NCBI GenBank assembly: GCA_013350335.1
Contig: CM023535.1
Location: 34,938,991-35,002,990, forward strand
Origin: Chimonanthus salicifolius
Taxonomy: Eukaryota; Streptophyta; Magnoliopsida; Laurales; Calycanthaceae
DNA length: 64,000 bases
Reading direction: 5' to 3'
In this document: piece after piece, positions 44,330-56,800 of the stretch
Layout of the letters: each line of letters starts with the position of its first letter
Numbering within the stretch: the first letter of the stretch is position 1
Position numbers and translations under genes: made by a program
The notes under the pieces: generated by a model
The model's database searches: none
What the model saw: the letters and a program-made list of their open reading frames with translations, nothing else
Told to the model about the DNA's origin: nothing

Positions 44330-47244
44330 TATTAGACCATTGGGTGAGCCCAAATTTAATGGGGTTAAGCTGAATTGATTGGAAATTAAATGGAGCATAA
44401 ATGGGTAGGCTTGATGAACATGTGAAAACCAAATGCAAATGGGTAAAACAACCCATAAATGTGTCATGGCGTCAAAACGGGTCAACAAGCTAAATGGGGA
44501 CCCAATGGGTCGGGTTGACCATGTTGACCATGGCTAACCGTGTGGGCCCTCAAATGAGCTCAATGGTGAGTTAAATCAGGTTGAGTGGGACTGAATTGAG
44601 TTGGTTTTGAATTAAAAAATGAGTTGACTCAAGTGCATTAAATGAGTGTCATTTAATGTGGTGAGTTGGGTTTGTGAATTGGGTGAGTCAAAATGGAAAC
44701 CAAAGGGGTTGTAAATTCAGTGAGTTAAAGGGGGAGATGAAGAGTTACTTGGGTCTCAAGCCACACAAGACAAGTCCAAACGTTGGGGACTTGTGGTGTG
44801 AGCTTCCATGCTAAGTTTTAAATGGAATTGAATGGAATGAGATAAAAATCTCATGGGAATATGGAGGGGTTTCCATCTCATATGGAAACCCAAGCCTCCA
44901 ACGTTGGGATGCCAATGGGTGCATTCATTGGCAGCAAGTGTCTCATTGGTATGAGCAAGATTTGATGAGGATTAAATGTGTGATATGGAGTTGTTTAACA
45001 AAAGCAACCAACACCATCACTTGGCCAAATTGGTCATTGCAAAACCTTAGGATTCTCATCTCTCTCCCTCTCTCAAGAACACCCCTCCTTGGCCGAACCA
45101 GCTAGTGGTGTCTTCACCAATTGATCAAGCATACATCCGGCTAGGGACTAAGGAAGAAGAAAGGAAACAAAAAGGAAGGAAGTAAAGATCAAAGGCAAGA
45201 GAGAAACAAAGGAATTTGGTAAGTATTTCCATTGAATTTTGTTTAATAAGATGGGACAAATGGAATATGTTTTGGGCCATGGGTATGGCCGAATGCATCA
45301 AGGTTTAAACCTTGGGTAATGGTGGTTTAAAAATGATAAAATGGATCATTGGGTTTGGCCACCTTGGATGGCCGAACCCCATGAAATTATTTGGGTGTTT
45401 TGATGGTTTTTGGAGGCTAAAACCATGCAAAAATGATGGAGAATTGTATGTGTTTAAGATACAAGATAAAGGATTTTGAATCAGGGATTTAAAGGTCATG
45501 ATTTGGTCATGTATGGCCAAATTAATCAATGGTTTAAAATTGTACGATGAGGTGCAAAAGATGGAAAAACATGGACCATAGGGTTCGGCCACTTTGGTTG
45601 GCCGAACCCCATGAAATTTATTTGGTAGGCTGATGGTTTTGAAGGCTATAAACCATGTAAGACCATGGAGGTTGGTACATGTTTGATGAAGCAAGTAGTT
45701 GTTAAAAAAGGGTTTGAATTATAGGCCATAGTGTTCGGCCAATGAGTATGGCCGAACCCCACGAAATCATGTGACTATTGTATGGTGATTTTGATGGTTT
45801 TGAGAGATAAAAACCATACAAGATTATGGTGTTTTTATGGGAATTAAATGAATATAAGTTTGCTGTTTTGGGTTGGCCATTGGATGGCTGAACCATGTGG
45901 TTAACATGGCTAAAGGGTAGAGTCCAATTGGTATACAAATAATGGAATCATTGAGCAAAAGAACCATAAGGGTTCGGCCATGTGTATGGCCGAACCCCAT
46001 GGACTGTTTTGATGGGAGATTTGGATTAAAATTATGTTGGAAGCTAAGGTTTGTTTTATGCTTTTGTTCTAAGAAACACCTATGCTTAGTTATGGATCTA
46101 ATATTAATTTGATCAACCATGATAATGATGGAAAGTAGGACAAAAATCAGATTGGTGAGGTTCGGCCACGAAGTATGGCCGAACCCCACTAATGGTCATT
46201 GGTTTCCCTAGTGTGTAGTTACTAATGTTGACGGATGGACTTAGTGGTTAATTTATATGTATGTATGAATGATGTAAAGGACCAAACTAAGGTGGTTTGG
46301 ATATGGACCTTGGTGTTTAAGGAAAATTAAACAGCCTAAATGGCATAAAGGTAATTATGGATGCAATGACCAAAGATGAAATGATCATAGGATTGGATAT
46401 ACGAACACTACGAAGGTATTTTTGTAGTATATGATGTTTAATAGGGATTAAATAAAAGAGAGATCAAATGAAAAGGGAGGTTAAATCCTAAGTTGATGAG
46501 GTTCGGCTATGGGTATGGCGAACCCCACAAGATGGCTTTTGGGTCATAAGATGTGAATGGAAATTTAAAATGATAGTATGATTGACTTGTTGTTACGTCA
46601 CAAGGTAACGGAACGTGAACGGCGTACGAGTTGTGAACGGGTGACGATTAAGAAAGATCGGACGCTGAAGTGAATCTTCAGTAGTTTCATACCTACTTGT
46701 AACCACAATTATTATTTGATTTTATCATGTTTTTATGAGATATGTTGTATTTGATATTATATTTCAAATGTGGTTTTGAATGATGAGTGATGTATTTACA
46801 AATGATATACAATGCATTGATATCTCATGCATGGCATAGGGTGATGGGAATGGAGCAACATAATGGTAAGTATCCTATCCAAAAGAAATGTGGATTACTC
46901 TGGATTAACTTGACATAAGCGTCCCATCCAGAGGAAATGTGGATTACTCTGGCTTACCCATCCGGAGGAAATGAGGACTACTTCGGAATACCTTGATGTA
47001 AGAGTTTCTTGAGATAATGGCTATGTAGACTTGTGATGGGTAGGACTCATTACATGTGCATACACATAGCATTTGTTTTCAGATGTTTTATTGATTAACA
47101 TTACTATGATATATATGCATGTTTTATATGCTAACCATGTGGTAGCCCTGATCGAAAAACCTACTGGGCGCGTTGATCTAACTCCCTAATTCTATCCTTA
47201 AAGAATAATGCAGGAACAAGGAAGGGGAAAGAGAAATTTGATGA
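44330..47244 (+). repeat. 3' LTR of element A, second segment
   Basis: Continues the 5' LTR match (TATTAGACCATTGGG at 24196 onward) from U3 to the segment after the acceptor block. It contains the donor-like site at 45219, inverted repeats at about 45350, 45584, 45731, 45970, 46158 and 46499, and AG at 47213. It ends at GATGA (47240-47244), the target duplication of the solo LTR. It carries about 32 bp (near 45412-45443) missing from the 5' LTR, bounded by a short GATGG direct repeat. Confidence 0.93.
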
Positions 47245-50200
47245 TGTAACGCCCGCCCCTTTTTCACTAAAATCAGAGTCTATTTTTTTTTTTTTTTTGA
47301 AATAAATAGTGACAAAGGGCGCGGGATGTCACGACGCGAGTTAAGTCCGAGCTTCTAAAGTCCGGCCCTTAACTGGCCACCCTACGTGTGCGTCGAACGA
47401 AGTCCACTAAAACTGTTCACACTTAGACGTAAGCTCGCGGAATATAACTTAATGCTGAAGTTATAATAGAGACTATCCTACCAATTTTTAGATAGCAAGG
47501 AAGCTACATCATTTAAATTACTAAATTACCTCAAAATTTTGACATCCAAAAGTAAAGTCTAAACCATAGCAAGAAATATAAATTATACAGTCCGACGAGC
47601 TATGTTACTCAAATTACATTTCCAAAATAAATTTAAGTAAACTATCTAGCCCGTTTCCCCAAGCTCCTACGCTTGGCTCCCGTCGCGTCCCTCCTTTCTG
47701 CCATCCCTTGCATCATCAGCTAGGGTAGAAGCAGGGAGTTAGACAACGCGCCCAGTAGGACTCCGAGTAGGGCCAACACATGGATTAGTGATAACAAGCA
47801 CATATGTAATAATATAATGAAAACCATAAAATGAATGCCATGCCATGGGTGTCTTATGTCATGAGTCCCACCCATCATCCATTACCATTGTACAATGTCC
47901 TTTTTCCAATCATATATAAAATCCCCCTTGATGGCAAAGCCTCATCAAGGTATCCCCATGCTTGTTTCTCTGTCGCCCCGACGGAGCATGGACTCCGGTT
48001 ATAACTCAACACATCAAGATATCCCCATGCTTGCTTCTCGGTCGCCCCGACGGAGCATGGACTCCGGTTCCTTTATTTTCCCGCTCAGGCCATGCATGAG
48101 ATGTAATTGCAATATGCTATATAGTATTCAAGTCATTGTAGATGCAATAGGCCATATAATATTTAAATCATAGCCATAAATACCCATCTTAAACATATCA
48201 CATGATTACTAAAATAAATTAAACACATCCATACACACATAATCCATGGCTTATAATAAGGTTGGAATCCTACCCAATACCGACTAATGTCCCTTTACGT
48301 TTCCGTCCGATAATCCGGTCGCCGATACGCGCACCGCTTGCGATGTCCGGTACCTTATTACATATGAATAATCAGCCCATGTTTTTAACCATTTCTAAGC
48401 CCATTAATCATACCTTAGTGGGGTTCGGCCATACCCCACGGCCGAACCTCACTATCTAGGTTTTGTGGGCCCCATTTAATCCATTTAATTATTTTAATTA
48501 CATGAGTCTAAAAATCAGTAACCTATGCTCCATAAATCAGTAAATAAGGTTATTATTTAGAGCCCTTAAGTCCACCAATATCCCCCATGGGGTTTGGCCA
48601 TACACCATGGCCGAACCCATGTTTCTTCATTTTTGGCCATAATTACGATTTTGCCACTACTCCTTCCCATGGCTAATTACCTCTTTAACCATGTACACTT
48701 AAGTCCATAACTGATCCATAACTTGGATCCATTAATGATCCATCAACCATGATATGTACACATTAAAAATCAGTCCTTAACTTAGCCTAATTTCCATTCA
48801 TCTAAATACATGCATAATTCCAAATTTAGCCCATAAAATGACCTACAAGTGGGTTTAAAATCCAACAACTTATGCTTCATTTAACCATACATAAGGTCAT
48901 CTTAAAACACACCTAAGTCCATGATCACCATCCATGGGGTTCGGCCATGTACCATGGCCGAACCCATGGTTCTTGATTTTGGCCTATATTTACCATTTTG
49001 CCACTCTTCTTCCATGGTTAAGTTTTCATTTTATTTTCCATCCTTTAGACTCATAACTGATCCATTAAACTTGGATCCACTAATGATCCATCCACCATGA
49101 CATGAAAACATAAAAAAAAACAGCCATTACTTAATCTAATTCCCATCAATTTGAGCACATACATACACCTTAATCTTAGCCCAAAAATGACTCATAAATG
49201 AGTCATGGGTTCGGCCATACACCATGGCCGAACCCATGATGCCTTTTTCTTATCTTTCCTTGGGCCTATTTACATCATTTAGATCCAAAATAAACCCTCC
49301 CATGAGGGGGTTTACATCATGCATTTAAATCATCACTTTTTGGTCAATATTAACCACACTTAAGGTCCATTAATTCCACTAACCTTTTCTCATTATCTCT
49401 ATGATCCAAGCACACTTAAATCCACCAAAATCTCCCCATGGGGTTCAGCCATACACATGACCGAACCCATGGTCCATGTTTTCCCATTATTTCTATCCCT
49501 TTAAAACATTATTTACTACACTTAGAGTCCATTTAAAATTATCAACCTTCTCCATCAATTTCCATATTTTTTTACCCCCTTTAAAATTATTAAAACATCA
49601 CCATAGGGTTTGGCCATACACCATGGCCGAACCCATGGTTCTTGGTTCATCCCCATCTACCATTTTTGAGGCCATTAAGAATCATTTACATCTCCCATGA
49701 CTTTCTCATTTAAAACCCCTTTAAAAAATCACTAACATTTAATCATTCAAAACCTTTAAAAACATTAATCATATTCCATGGTTTCCATTCTTTAAGACCC
49801 CATTAAAATCTCCTAATCACCTTCCATGGGGCTCGGCCATACTACATGGCCGAACACTATGGTCCATGGTTCCTTTAAAATCATACTCCCATGCTTAATT
49901 AAATCTTAATACATAGTGTCCTTCATATCCATTTATTTTTCTTAATCTATCTCTCCCATTTTATCCATTTCTCATCCTTTCCTTGGATGAGATCCATGGC
50001 CCATGATATTTTGGCCACCATCCAATCCAAGAAAAATGGATTTCATGATCTCTTTTTAAATCTTAAAAAAATGTAACCTCTTGTTTAAGAACACTTACCA
50101 TTCCTCCGGCTTCTCCGGTTTCTCTTTTTCTCCCCTTGATTACCTTAGCCCTTTCTCCTTCTTCTCCTTTGTTGGTCTGCCAAGATGTGCTTGATCAAGG

Positions 50201-51162
50201 TGAAAACATCAAAGCTTGGGTTCGGCTAAGATGGAGTGTGTTTGAGAGAGGGAGAGAAGGAGAGAATGGTGAGAAAGAATGCCCTAAATCTTGGTCTTGA
50301 AGTGGTGGGCTTTTGCTTGCACTTCTCCTCTCTTTTCTTCTTCTTTCCTTGGGGTGTGAGGGACGGAAATGAGAGGGAGCAAGAGAGGGAGAGAGTGAAA
50401 TGAAAGTGGGATGGAGAGAATGAAATGAAAACTCATCTCATTCCTTTGGTTACTTAAGTTACACTCCATCATTAACTCCTCCCACCAACCAAGCATGGGC
50501 TCCCATACTTAGTGGTGGTGGTTGGGATACACCACTACTAGCCAATGGTTTTGGCCTTAGAGATAAGGTGGTTTGGTCTTCCAATTTTGACCATTTGACA
50601 ACCTTTTGAATAGTTTAATTATTTAATTAATTAGATAATTAACTTAGGTTAATTAATTCTCACTTAACCTAATTCCATTCTCTTAAATTCCCTCCAAGTA
50701 TCCACCCATGGTTGACCAATTCAACCATGGTGGCTGGCCCCACCAATCCTTGGTCCACATGCCACCTCATTTGGTGAGGTGGAGATGGGTCCCATTTGGC
50801 CATGTCACCTTGATCATCACCAACTTAGATGATTTAATTAAATCCATTCCAACTAATTGGATTACCATTGGGCCCATGGTCCAATAACATTCACCTCCCA
50901 CCCATTTACCTTAAAGCTTAAATCATCTTGACCCATTGGGTCCCAAATGGGTATTGGGCCCAATTTGACCATCCTTGGCCCAATTAACTATCATTGACCA
51001 TTTAAATGAGTGTCATCCAACCCATGGTCCATTGGACCATACTTGGGCCTTTGCCCCAAATTTTGATCCACTTAACATCTATTCCATCAAAATTCCCAAT
51101 TTCCATCATTAAAATAAATAATAGCCACATATATATTGATTTAAAAATTCTGGGCTATTACA
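47245..51162 (-). repeat. Solo LTR of family B (3918 bp), target duplication GATGA
   Basis: It runs from TGTAACGCCCGCCCC to GGGCTATTACA with perfect duplication GATGA (47240-47244, 51163-51167) and no interior. It matches the LTRs of element B in reverse. It includes stem-loop and CCGGAGTCCATGCTCC copies (47930-48070), seven inverted repeats (at about 48420, 48588, 48936, 49203, 49439, 49607 and 49826), a donor-like GTAAGTGTT at 50098 and a CT/GA patch (50100-50400). The acceptor-like site is altered (TGCAAGG in place of TGCAGG). Confidence 0.92.
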
Positions 51163-51167
51163 GATGA

Positions 51168-51585
51168 CCAGGAGGGGAGCCAAGCTTAAGAGCTTGAATG
51201 ACATATGGGATTTTTTATATTATTGTCTTTTTGAGTTACATTTTTATGGACATGTAATAAGTTGATACCTTTGCTATAGTTTGTTTATGATATTGACAAT
51301 GGATGGTTGGATTAGCTGTTTTAATAATTGAGACCTGTACTTGCTATCTATTCAGTTTAATTCCGCAGTTTGTCTAGTTTATTCCGCATAACTTGATTAG
51401 TTCCATGTGTGGTTTGTCTTTCATGGGTTTAGTCCATGCACACATGGATGGCCTGTTAAGGGTCGGACTTGGGTAGTCCGGACTTAGCTCGCGTCGTGAC
51501 GCCGCCCGCTCTCTTCCGGTGTTATTCTATTATTATTTAAAAAAAAAATTAGACTCTGATTTCTCGGAGAGGGCAGGGCGTTACA
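51168..51585 (+). repeat. 3' LTR of element A, last segment
   Basis: Resumes at CCAGGAGGGGAGCCAAGC after the GATGA duplication and ends GGGCAGGGCGTTACA. It includes the U5-end hairpin (about 51454-51488). CCATA (51586-51590) follows as the right target duplication. Confidence 0.93.
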
Positions 51586-53090
51586 CCATAATAAGACATA
51601 TACCACCACATATTACATATTCACATGCTAGCATCTTAGCATATTATCAACCAAAATAAACTCCAATCATGTCACCACACAATCAATCAATTATGACCTT
51701 AGTTAATAATTCATATATGCCTCTGCGGGCATCAGGTACGAATACATCCTGATGGGGACCCGCCACATAATAGTATCAACAGTTCCCTTGCCAAGTGGTT
51801 CGTAATACCGGAGACCCCCATTCGCCGCATTCCGTACCCACACATCTGATATAGTAGTAATATGTATAGATGCATCCTAAAAGCGGTGATAAGTTCCCTC
51901 ACCTGTGTGTGTCCTTGAAATCCAATTAAAGAAAATGAGTCCGGGGGTTGACGGGGCTCAGTCTCCTGAAACGAGAACACAAGGATAAGTAACCGGGCAA
52001 AGCGGGTCAAACTAAGTCTGGACTACAAATGGGCCCGAAAGCGAGTCGGATCCAAATCGGACTGAAGTGGGCCCGAAACTGAAATCTGGGTCTAAACTTG
52101 GGCCGGGCTCGAAACTGAGCCCAAAACTGGAAACTGGGTTTGAAATTGGGTCAGGCCTGAAATTGGGTCGAAACGGGCCGGCCTGAAATCGGCCGGGCCG
52201 AAGTTGGGTTGGGCCGAACTGGCTGAGTTAGGTCTGGGCCCAGCTGGGCCAGACCAGATCTGGCGAACTGGGCCAGATCCGTGAGTCGGGCTTGGCCTGG
52301 GCTGCCAAGCCCAGAATCGAACCCACCCGAGTCAACTCAGTGACTCGACTGGGTTGGCTCGGAACTCACTAAAAAAACAGGGAAAAGAAGGAAATGAGAG
52401 GAAAAAGAAAGAAAAGAAGGGAAGAAGCAAAATAGGGGAAAATGAGAGGAAGGAAGGAGAAGAAGGGGAGGGAAGATGTTACCAGATTCGGTCGAAAAGA
52501 GGGGAAGCGAATCCTAACTCCGACGACGGCGGGAAGGATGGGATCCGACAGTGAAGCCGTACGAACGAGATGGGAGCAGCAGGAGGAGGGAAGAGCATCG
52601 GTAGAAATGGGAGAGGGGAGTGGCCGAGAGAAGGAGAGAGGGAGAAAGAGCGGTGGCGGTGACGGTGGCAGCTTGAGGGAGGGGAAAGAGAGAGCTTAGG
52701 GTTAGGGTTAGGAAGAGAGGAGAGGAGAGAGGGGAGCAGCAGCAGCTGCGGCGGCACTGTAGCACCTAGCTACAGTGCTGCCGAAATGAAGGTTATATAG
52801 GGGTAGGTTTAGGGTTTTGGAAAGCCATTTTTTTTTTGTTAATAAATAAAAATCTTCAATTTCCAAAATATTTTAAAAAACTCGAAGAAGTCAAATAACA
52901 AATGTTGGGGGAAACCGTGTGATTTTCAAACTTTTAATTATGACAGAAAATTCAATAATTCAAAATTACTATATTGCCCTCTGAGTCTCCGAACTCAAAA
53001 TCGGGCAAACCAGGACCCACCACAGGGTCCACACTCACCCCACTACTACCAAGACCCTAAAACTCTGAAAAATCGGGACGGGTCATTACA
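51586..53090 (-). repeat. 5' end of host element E: LTR-like segment
   Basis: The right end, read on the minus strand, begins TGTAATGACCCGTCCC and interrupts the gag of element D at 53091. Inside are a U3-like AT-rich part (52840-53090), a TATA box (52793-52800), a purine-rich segment on the plus strand (52370-52740), a repetitive GC-rich stretch (52000-52350) and nondescript DNA (51586-52000). Overlapping ORFs at 52354-52765 are low-complexity. Left pieces of E are at 22859-23961, 7789-8163 and 3846-4089. I infer a single long LTR or LTR plus interior; its left end is not visible. Confidence 0.6.
52793..52800 (-). promoter_or_regulatory. TATA box of element E
   Basis: Minus strand CTATATAA, about 290 bp inside the LTR end, followed by GC-rich, then CT-rich DNA. 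It is a plausible pol II promoter for the E LTR. Confidence 0.55.
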
Positions 53091-53882
53091 CATTCTCTCA
53101 GGTTCCTCGAGGTGTAAGCACCTGTTTCCAGTGTGGTCAACATGGCCATTTCAAGAGGGAGTGTCCGCAGAACAGTAGACCTTCGCACTCTAGGGGTTCT
53201 TTCCATCCTCCAGCTTGACCAGCTCAGTCACAAGCATCCAGAGCACATCACCAGACAAGACGAGCACCTATTCCCATAGGATCCGGACGACTGTATACTT
53301 TGGCTCCTCTTCTAAAGACAGTGGATCATTCGATGATTCAAGGTATGGCAGTAATTGGTTGTTCTTATGCTTTTGCATTACTTGATTCAGGAGCATCCCA
53401 CTCCTTTGTATCTGTTGCTTTCATATCTGCTACTGGCACTCTAGTACAACAACTGTCCACTGCACTTACTATTGTATCTTCTGTTGGAGACACATCACTG
53501 GGACTGATATGCACAGTGGTAAACACTGAACTTGCTGGATTCAGATTTGAGTTCAATTATCTGGTACTCGAGATGACATAGTACGACATCATTTTTGGTA
53601 TGGATTGGTTGGCTAACTTCCAGGCCAGCATTGACTGCCATCTCCGCAGGGTGATATTTTGGTCTCCCGAGGGAAAGCGATACATGGTACATGCCAACAA
53701 ACAAAGCATCCCTATGACCAGGAGACTACATGAAGAATTGAACCACCTTGTATTGAACAACATCAAACTAGACAAGGCACCGGTGGCTGAACTACCTGCA
53801 GTAGTGAAAGACTATGCAGAGGTATTTCCAACAGAACACCCTGGTTTGCCACCAAAGAGGGAGATTGATTTTGAGATTAAGC
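53091..53882 (+). pseudogene. Element D: gag end, protease and start of reverse transcriptase
   Basis: Plus-strand remnant of an old Tekay-like element. The gag zinc knuckle CFQCGQHGHFKREC is at about 53122-53163, followed by SRPSHSRGSFHP. Protease has LDSGASHSFV at about 53380 and YDIIFGMDWLANFQASIDC after a TAG at 53579-53581. The reading then runs without shift into the RT start (LPAVVKDYAEVFPTEHPGLP ... REIDFEIKL) and is cut at 53882 by an inserted LTR. A TGA lies near 53216. Upstream gag is separated by element E. This copy lacks the small deletion that shifts PR-RT in element A. Confidence 0.88.
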
Positions 53883-56800
53883 TGTAATGCCCCGCCCTTT
53901 TTCACTCGCTTTTCGAAAATCAGAGTCTATTTTTTTTTATAAAAGAGTGATAGAGAGCAGGACGTCATGACGCGAGTTAAGTCCGAACTTCTAAAGTCCA
54001 ACCCTTAACTGGCCAACCATACATGTGCATGGACCAAGTCCATTCATCGTTTCCTTTATTTCCTGTGTCATCCACTAGGGTAGAAGCAGGCCGTTAGACA
54101 ATGCACTCAGTAGGTATTCCAATTAGGGTCAACACATGGTTTAGTATATAAAATCCAGATATAATATACCATACCATACTTGTAAAGTATCGTATCCAAA
54201 ACAGTGTATGATAATAGAGATCCAATCATACAGATAAAAAACCAGAAACCTTGCATGATAATAAAGATCATAATCATGCCGATTCAATGCCATGCCATGC
54301 TATCATATGCAATGAGTCCCACCCATCACGAAGCATCCTCTTGATGGAAAGCTCCTCATCAAGGTATTCCCCACGAATGTTTTACAGACGCCCCGATGGA
54401 GTGTGGATCTCCGGTTGCATTTCATACACAGTATCTCTTGATGGAAAGCTCCACATCAAGGTATCCCCCACGAATGATTTATTGACGCCCCGACAGAGTG
54501 TGGATCTCCAGTTACATTTCATACATAGTATCCTCTTGATGGAAAGCTCCTCATCAAGGTATCCCCCACGAATGTTTTATGGACGGCCCGACGGAGTGTG
54601 GGTCTCCAGTTACCTTTCATCCCTCCCATGCCAAGCATGAGATGCAAATGCCAACATGCTATGTAGAAATACAAATCATAGCATTTAAAACTCCATAATT
54701 GAAACATATTGATTGATACCAAAATAACTTATCAAATACATAATAAAATCATCATAAGTACATAATACATACCCATGGTTTCAATGATGTAGGAATCCTA
54801 CCAATGACAACTAGTTTGACCTTGCGTTTTCATCCGAAAACCGCTCACGATCATGCACCCCTAGTGAGGTCCGTCACCTTGTTACATATCAACAAGTCAA
54901 TCCCATAAACACAACCTTGTGGGGTTCGGCCATACACTATGGCCGAACCTCATCTATTTGATTTTAGCCCCTCTTTTGATTTGTTAATCAAACACCACTA
55001 AGGTAATCATCTAAACCCTAAGCCTACAAATCATTCCTCATGGGGTTCGGCCATACACCTTGGCTGAACCCATGGTCCATTATTTTTATTTATTTACCAT
55101 ATTGCCATTAATCTATCCATGGCTAACATTTCATTCATTAAAGCATACTTTAGTACATAATTTGATCCACCAAATGGTTCATGGGGTTTGGCCATACACC
55201 ATGGCCGAACCCATGGTCCATTATTTCCACTTAATTACAACATTGCCATTCTTCTATCCATGGCTAACATTCCATTCATCTAAGCATACATAAGTCCACA
55301 TTTTGATCCACAAAATGGTTCATGGCATTCGGCCATACACCATGGCCGAACCCTATGATGTCTAAATCCCATTTCTCCATTGAATTCATTACCATTTTTA
55401 AGTCCACAAACAAGTCCTTTCATGGGGGTTTATTCATACCCTTCGGTCATCATCTACTACCCCAAGTCCATCCACATGTTTTCCATCTTAAACCTTTTAA
55501 AAACATCAACCACCTTCCATTTAATCCCTTCAAAATCATTGATATTCCTTCCATGGTGTTCGGCCATACACCATGGCCGAAACCCATGGTTCATGGTTCT
55601 TTCACCAATTACATTTTAACATCATGTAAAATGATTAGTATTCCTCCTTTAAAGCCCTTTAGAAATCAGTAACATGCATCTACCATTTTCATGTTTTGAA
55701 ACCCATTAAAACTATTTAAACAATCCACATCAATTCAATATCTAAGCAAACCCTAAATCCGTAAATATTACTTGGTGGGGTTCGGCCATACAACATGGCC
55801 GAACCTCACCCTTTGGTTTTGTGCCCTTATTTTCCATTCTTTATATCAACTAAACATAGTTGATGTCCTTAACAAAATATCCATTTTAAACCCTTTTAAA
55901 ACATTCATAACCTTCCATGGTTTTCATCCTCAAAAACCCATAAAAATAACCAATGTCTTTCCATGGGGTTCGGCCATGCACTATGGCCAAACCCTATGGT
56001 TCATCCTTCCATTAAAATGCCATATTCATCCCGTAATTTTTTTTCCATGGGGTTCGGCCATACACTATGGCCGAATCCTATGGTTCCTTACTTTAAACAA
56101 AATTTATCAACATATCTACCGGTCCCGCGACTCCTCCGGTTTCTTTCGCTCCGACTTGTTCGTTCAATCCTTTCTTTCCTTAGCCTCTTCCTTCTTCCTT
56201 CTTACTTGTTTGGCCGAGAGTGAGAGCTTGAGAGAGAGAGAGAGAGAGAGTTCGGCCTTGAGAGAGCTTGAGAGGGAGAGAGTCTAGAATGCCACTCCTT
56301 AATCTTTTCTTGTTTTATGAAATTCCACCAAAGGTGGTGTCCTTTGGTGGCACCCCTTTGTAACCCCCATCCTCATTTACCTCCCTCCTTAGTGCTCCAC
56401 TTAGGGGTTTCATCCATGAGATGATGCGGAATAATCTAGAATAATTGCGGAATAGAAAGACGAGATAGCAAGTAACAGTCTTAAACATTAAATAACATAG
56501 ATCAACCATCCAAAGGTTATTATCCTAATCAAACCATAGCAAGTAACGAATTATTACATGTCCAACAAAAATATTCAAATGACAGTAATATAACGTAATC
56601 CAAATCCATCATTAAAGTACTTAGGCTCAGCTCCCCTCCCGGTCAATGACCTTTCCTTTCCCTTCATGTACCTGCAATCTCCTCTGAGGATAGAATTAGG
56701 GTGTTAGATCAACGCGCCCAGTAGGTTCCCGAATCAGGGCTACCACATGTTAGCATATAAAACATGCATATACATATCATAATACATGATCATCAAAATA

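Larger units (their letters stand above)
23962..51585 (+). mobile_element. Element A: full-length Tekay-lineage Ty3/Gypsy element carrying two nested insertions
   Basis: It has 5' LTR 23962-27554 and internal region 27555-33373. Its 3' LTR is in three pieces: 33374-33607, 44330-47244 and 51168-51585. The target duplication CCATA is perfect (23957-23961 and 51586-51590). Without its two insertions it is about 13 kb. The internal order is ORF0, gag, PR, RT, RNase H, IN and chromodomain, all on the plus strand, which is the chromovirus order. The C-terminal chromodomain and multi-kilobase LTRs point to the Del/Tekay clade. Seven in-frame stops and three frameshifts make it non-functional. Confidence 0.95.

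Noticed and set aside
49476..49700. Short ORF inside the family B solo LTR, and similar ones at 54251-56287 and 60867-61070
   Set aside because: They run through inverted repeats and stem-loops of LTRs and are not conserved in frame between copies.
52354..52765. Overlapping basic or proline/serine-rich ORFs in element E
   Set aside because: Low-complexity GA/CT-rich DNA open on both strands; it sits in a leader region next to a TATA box.
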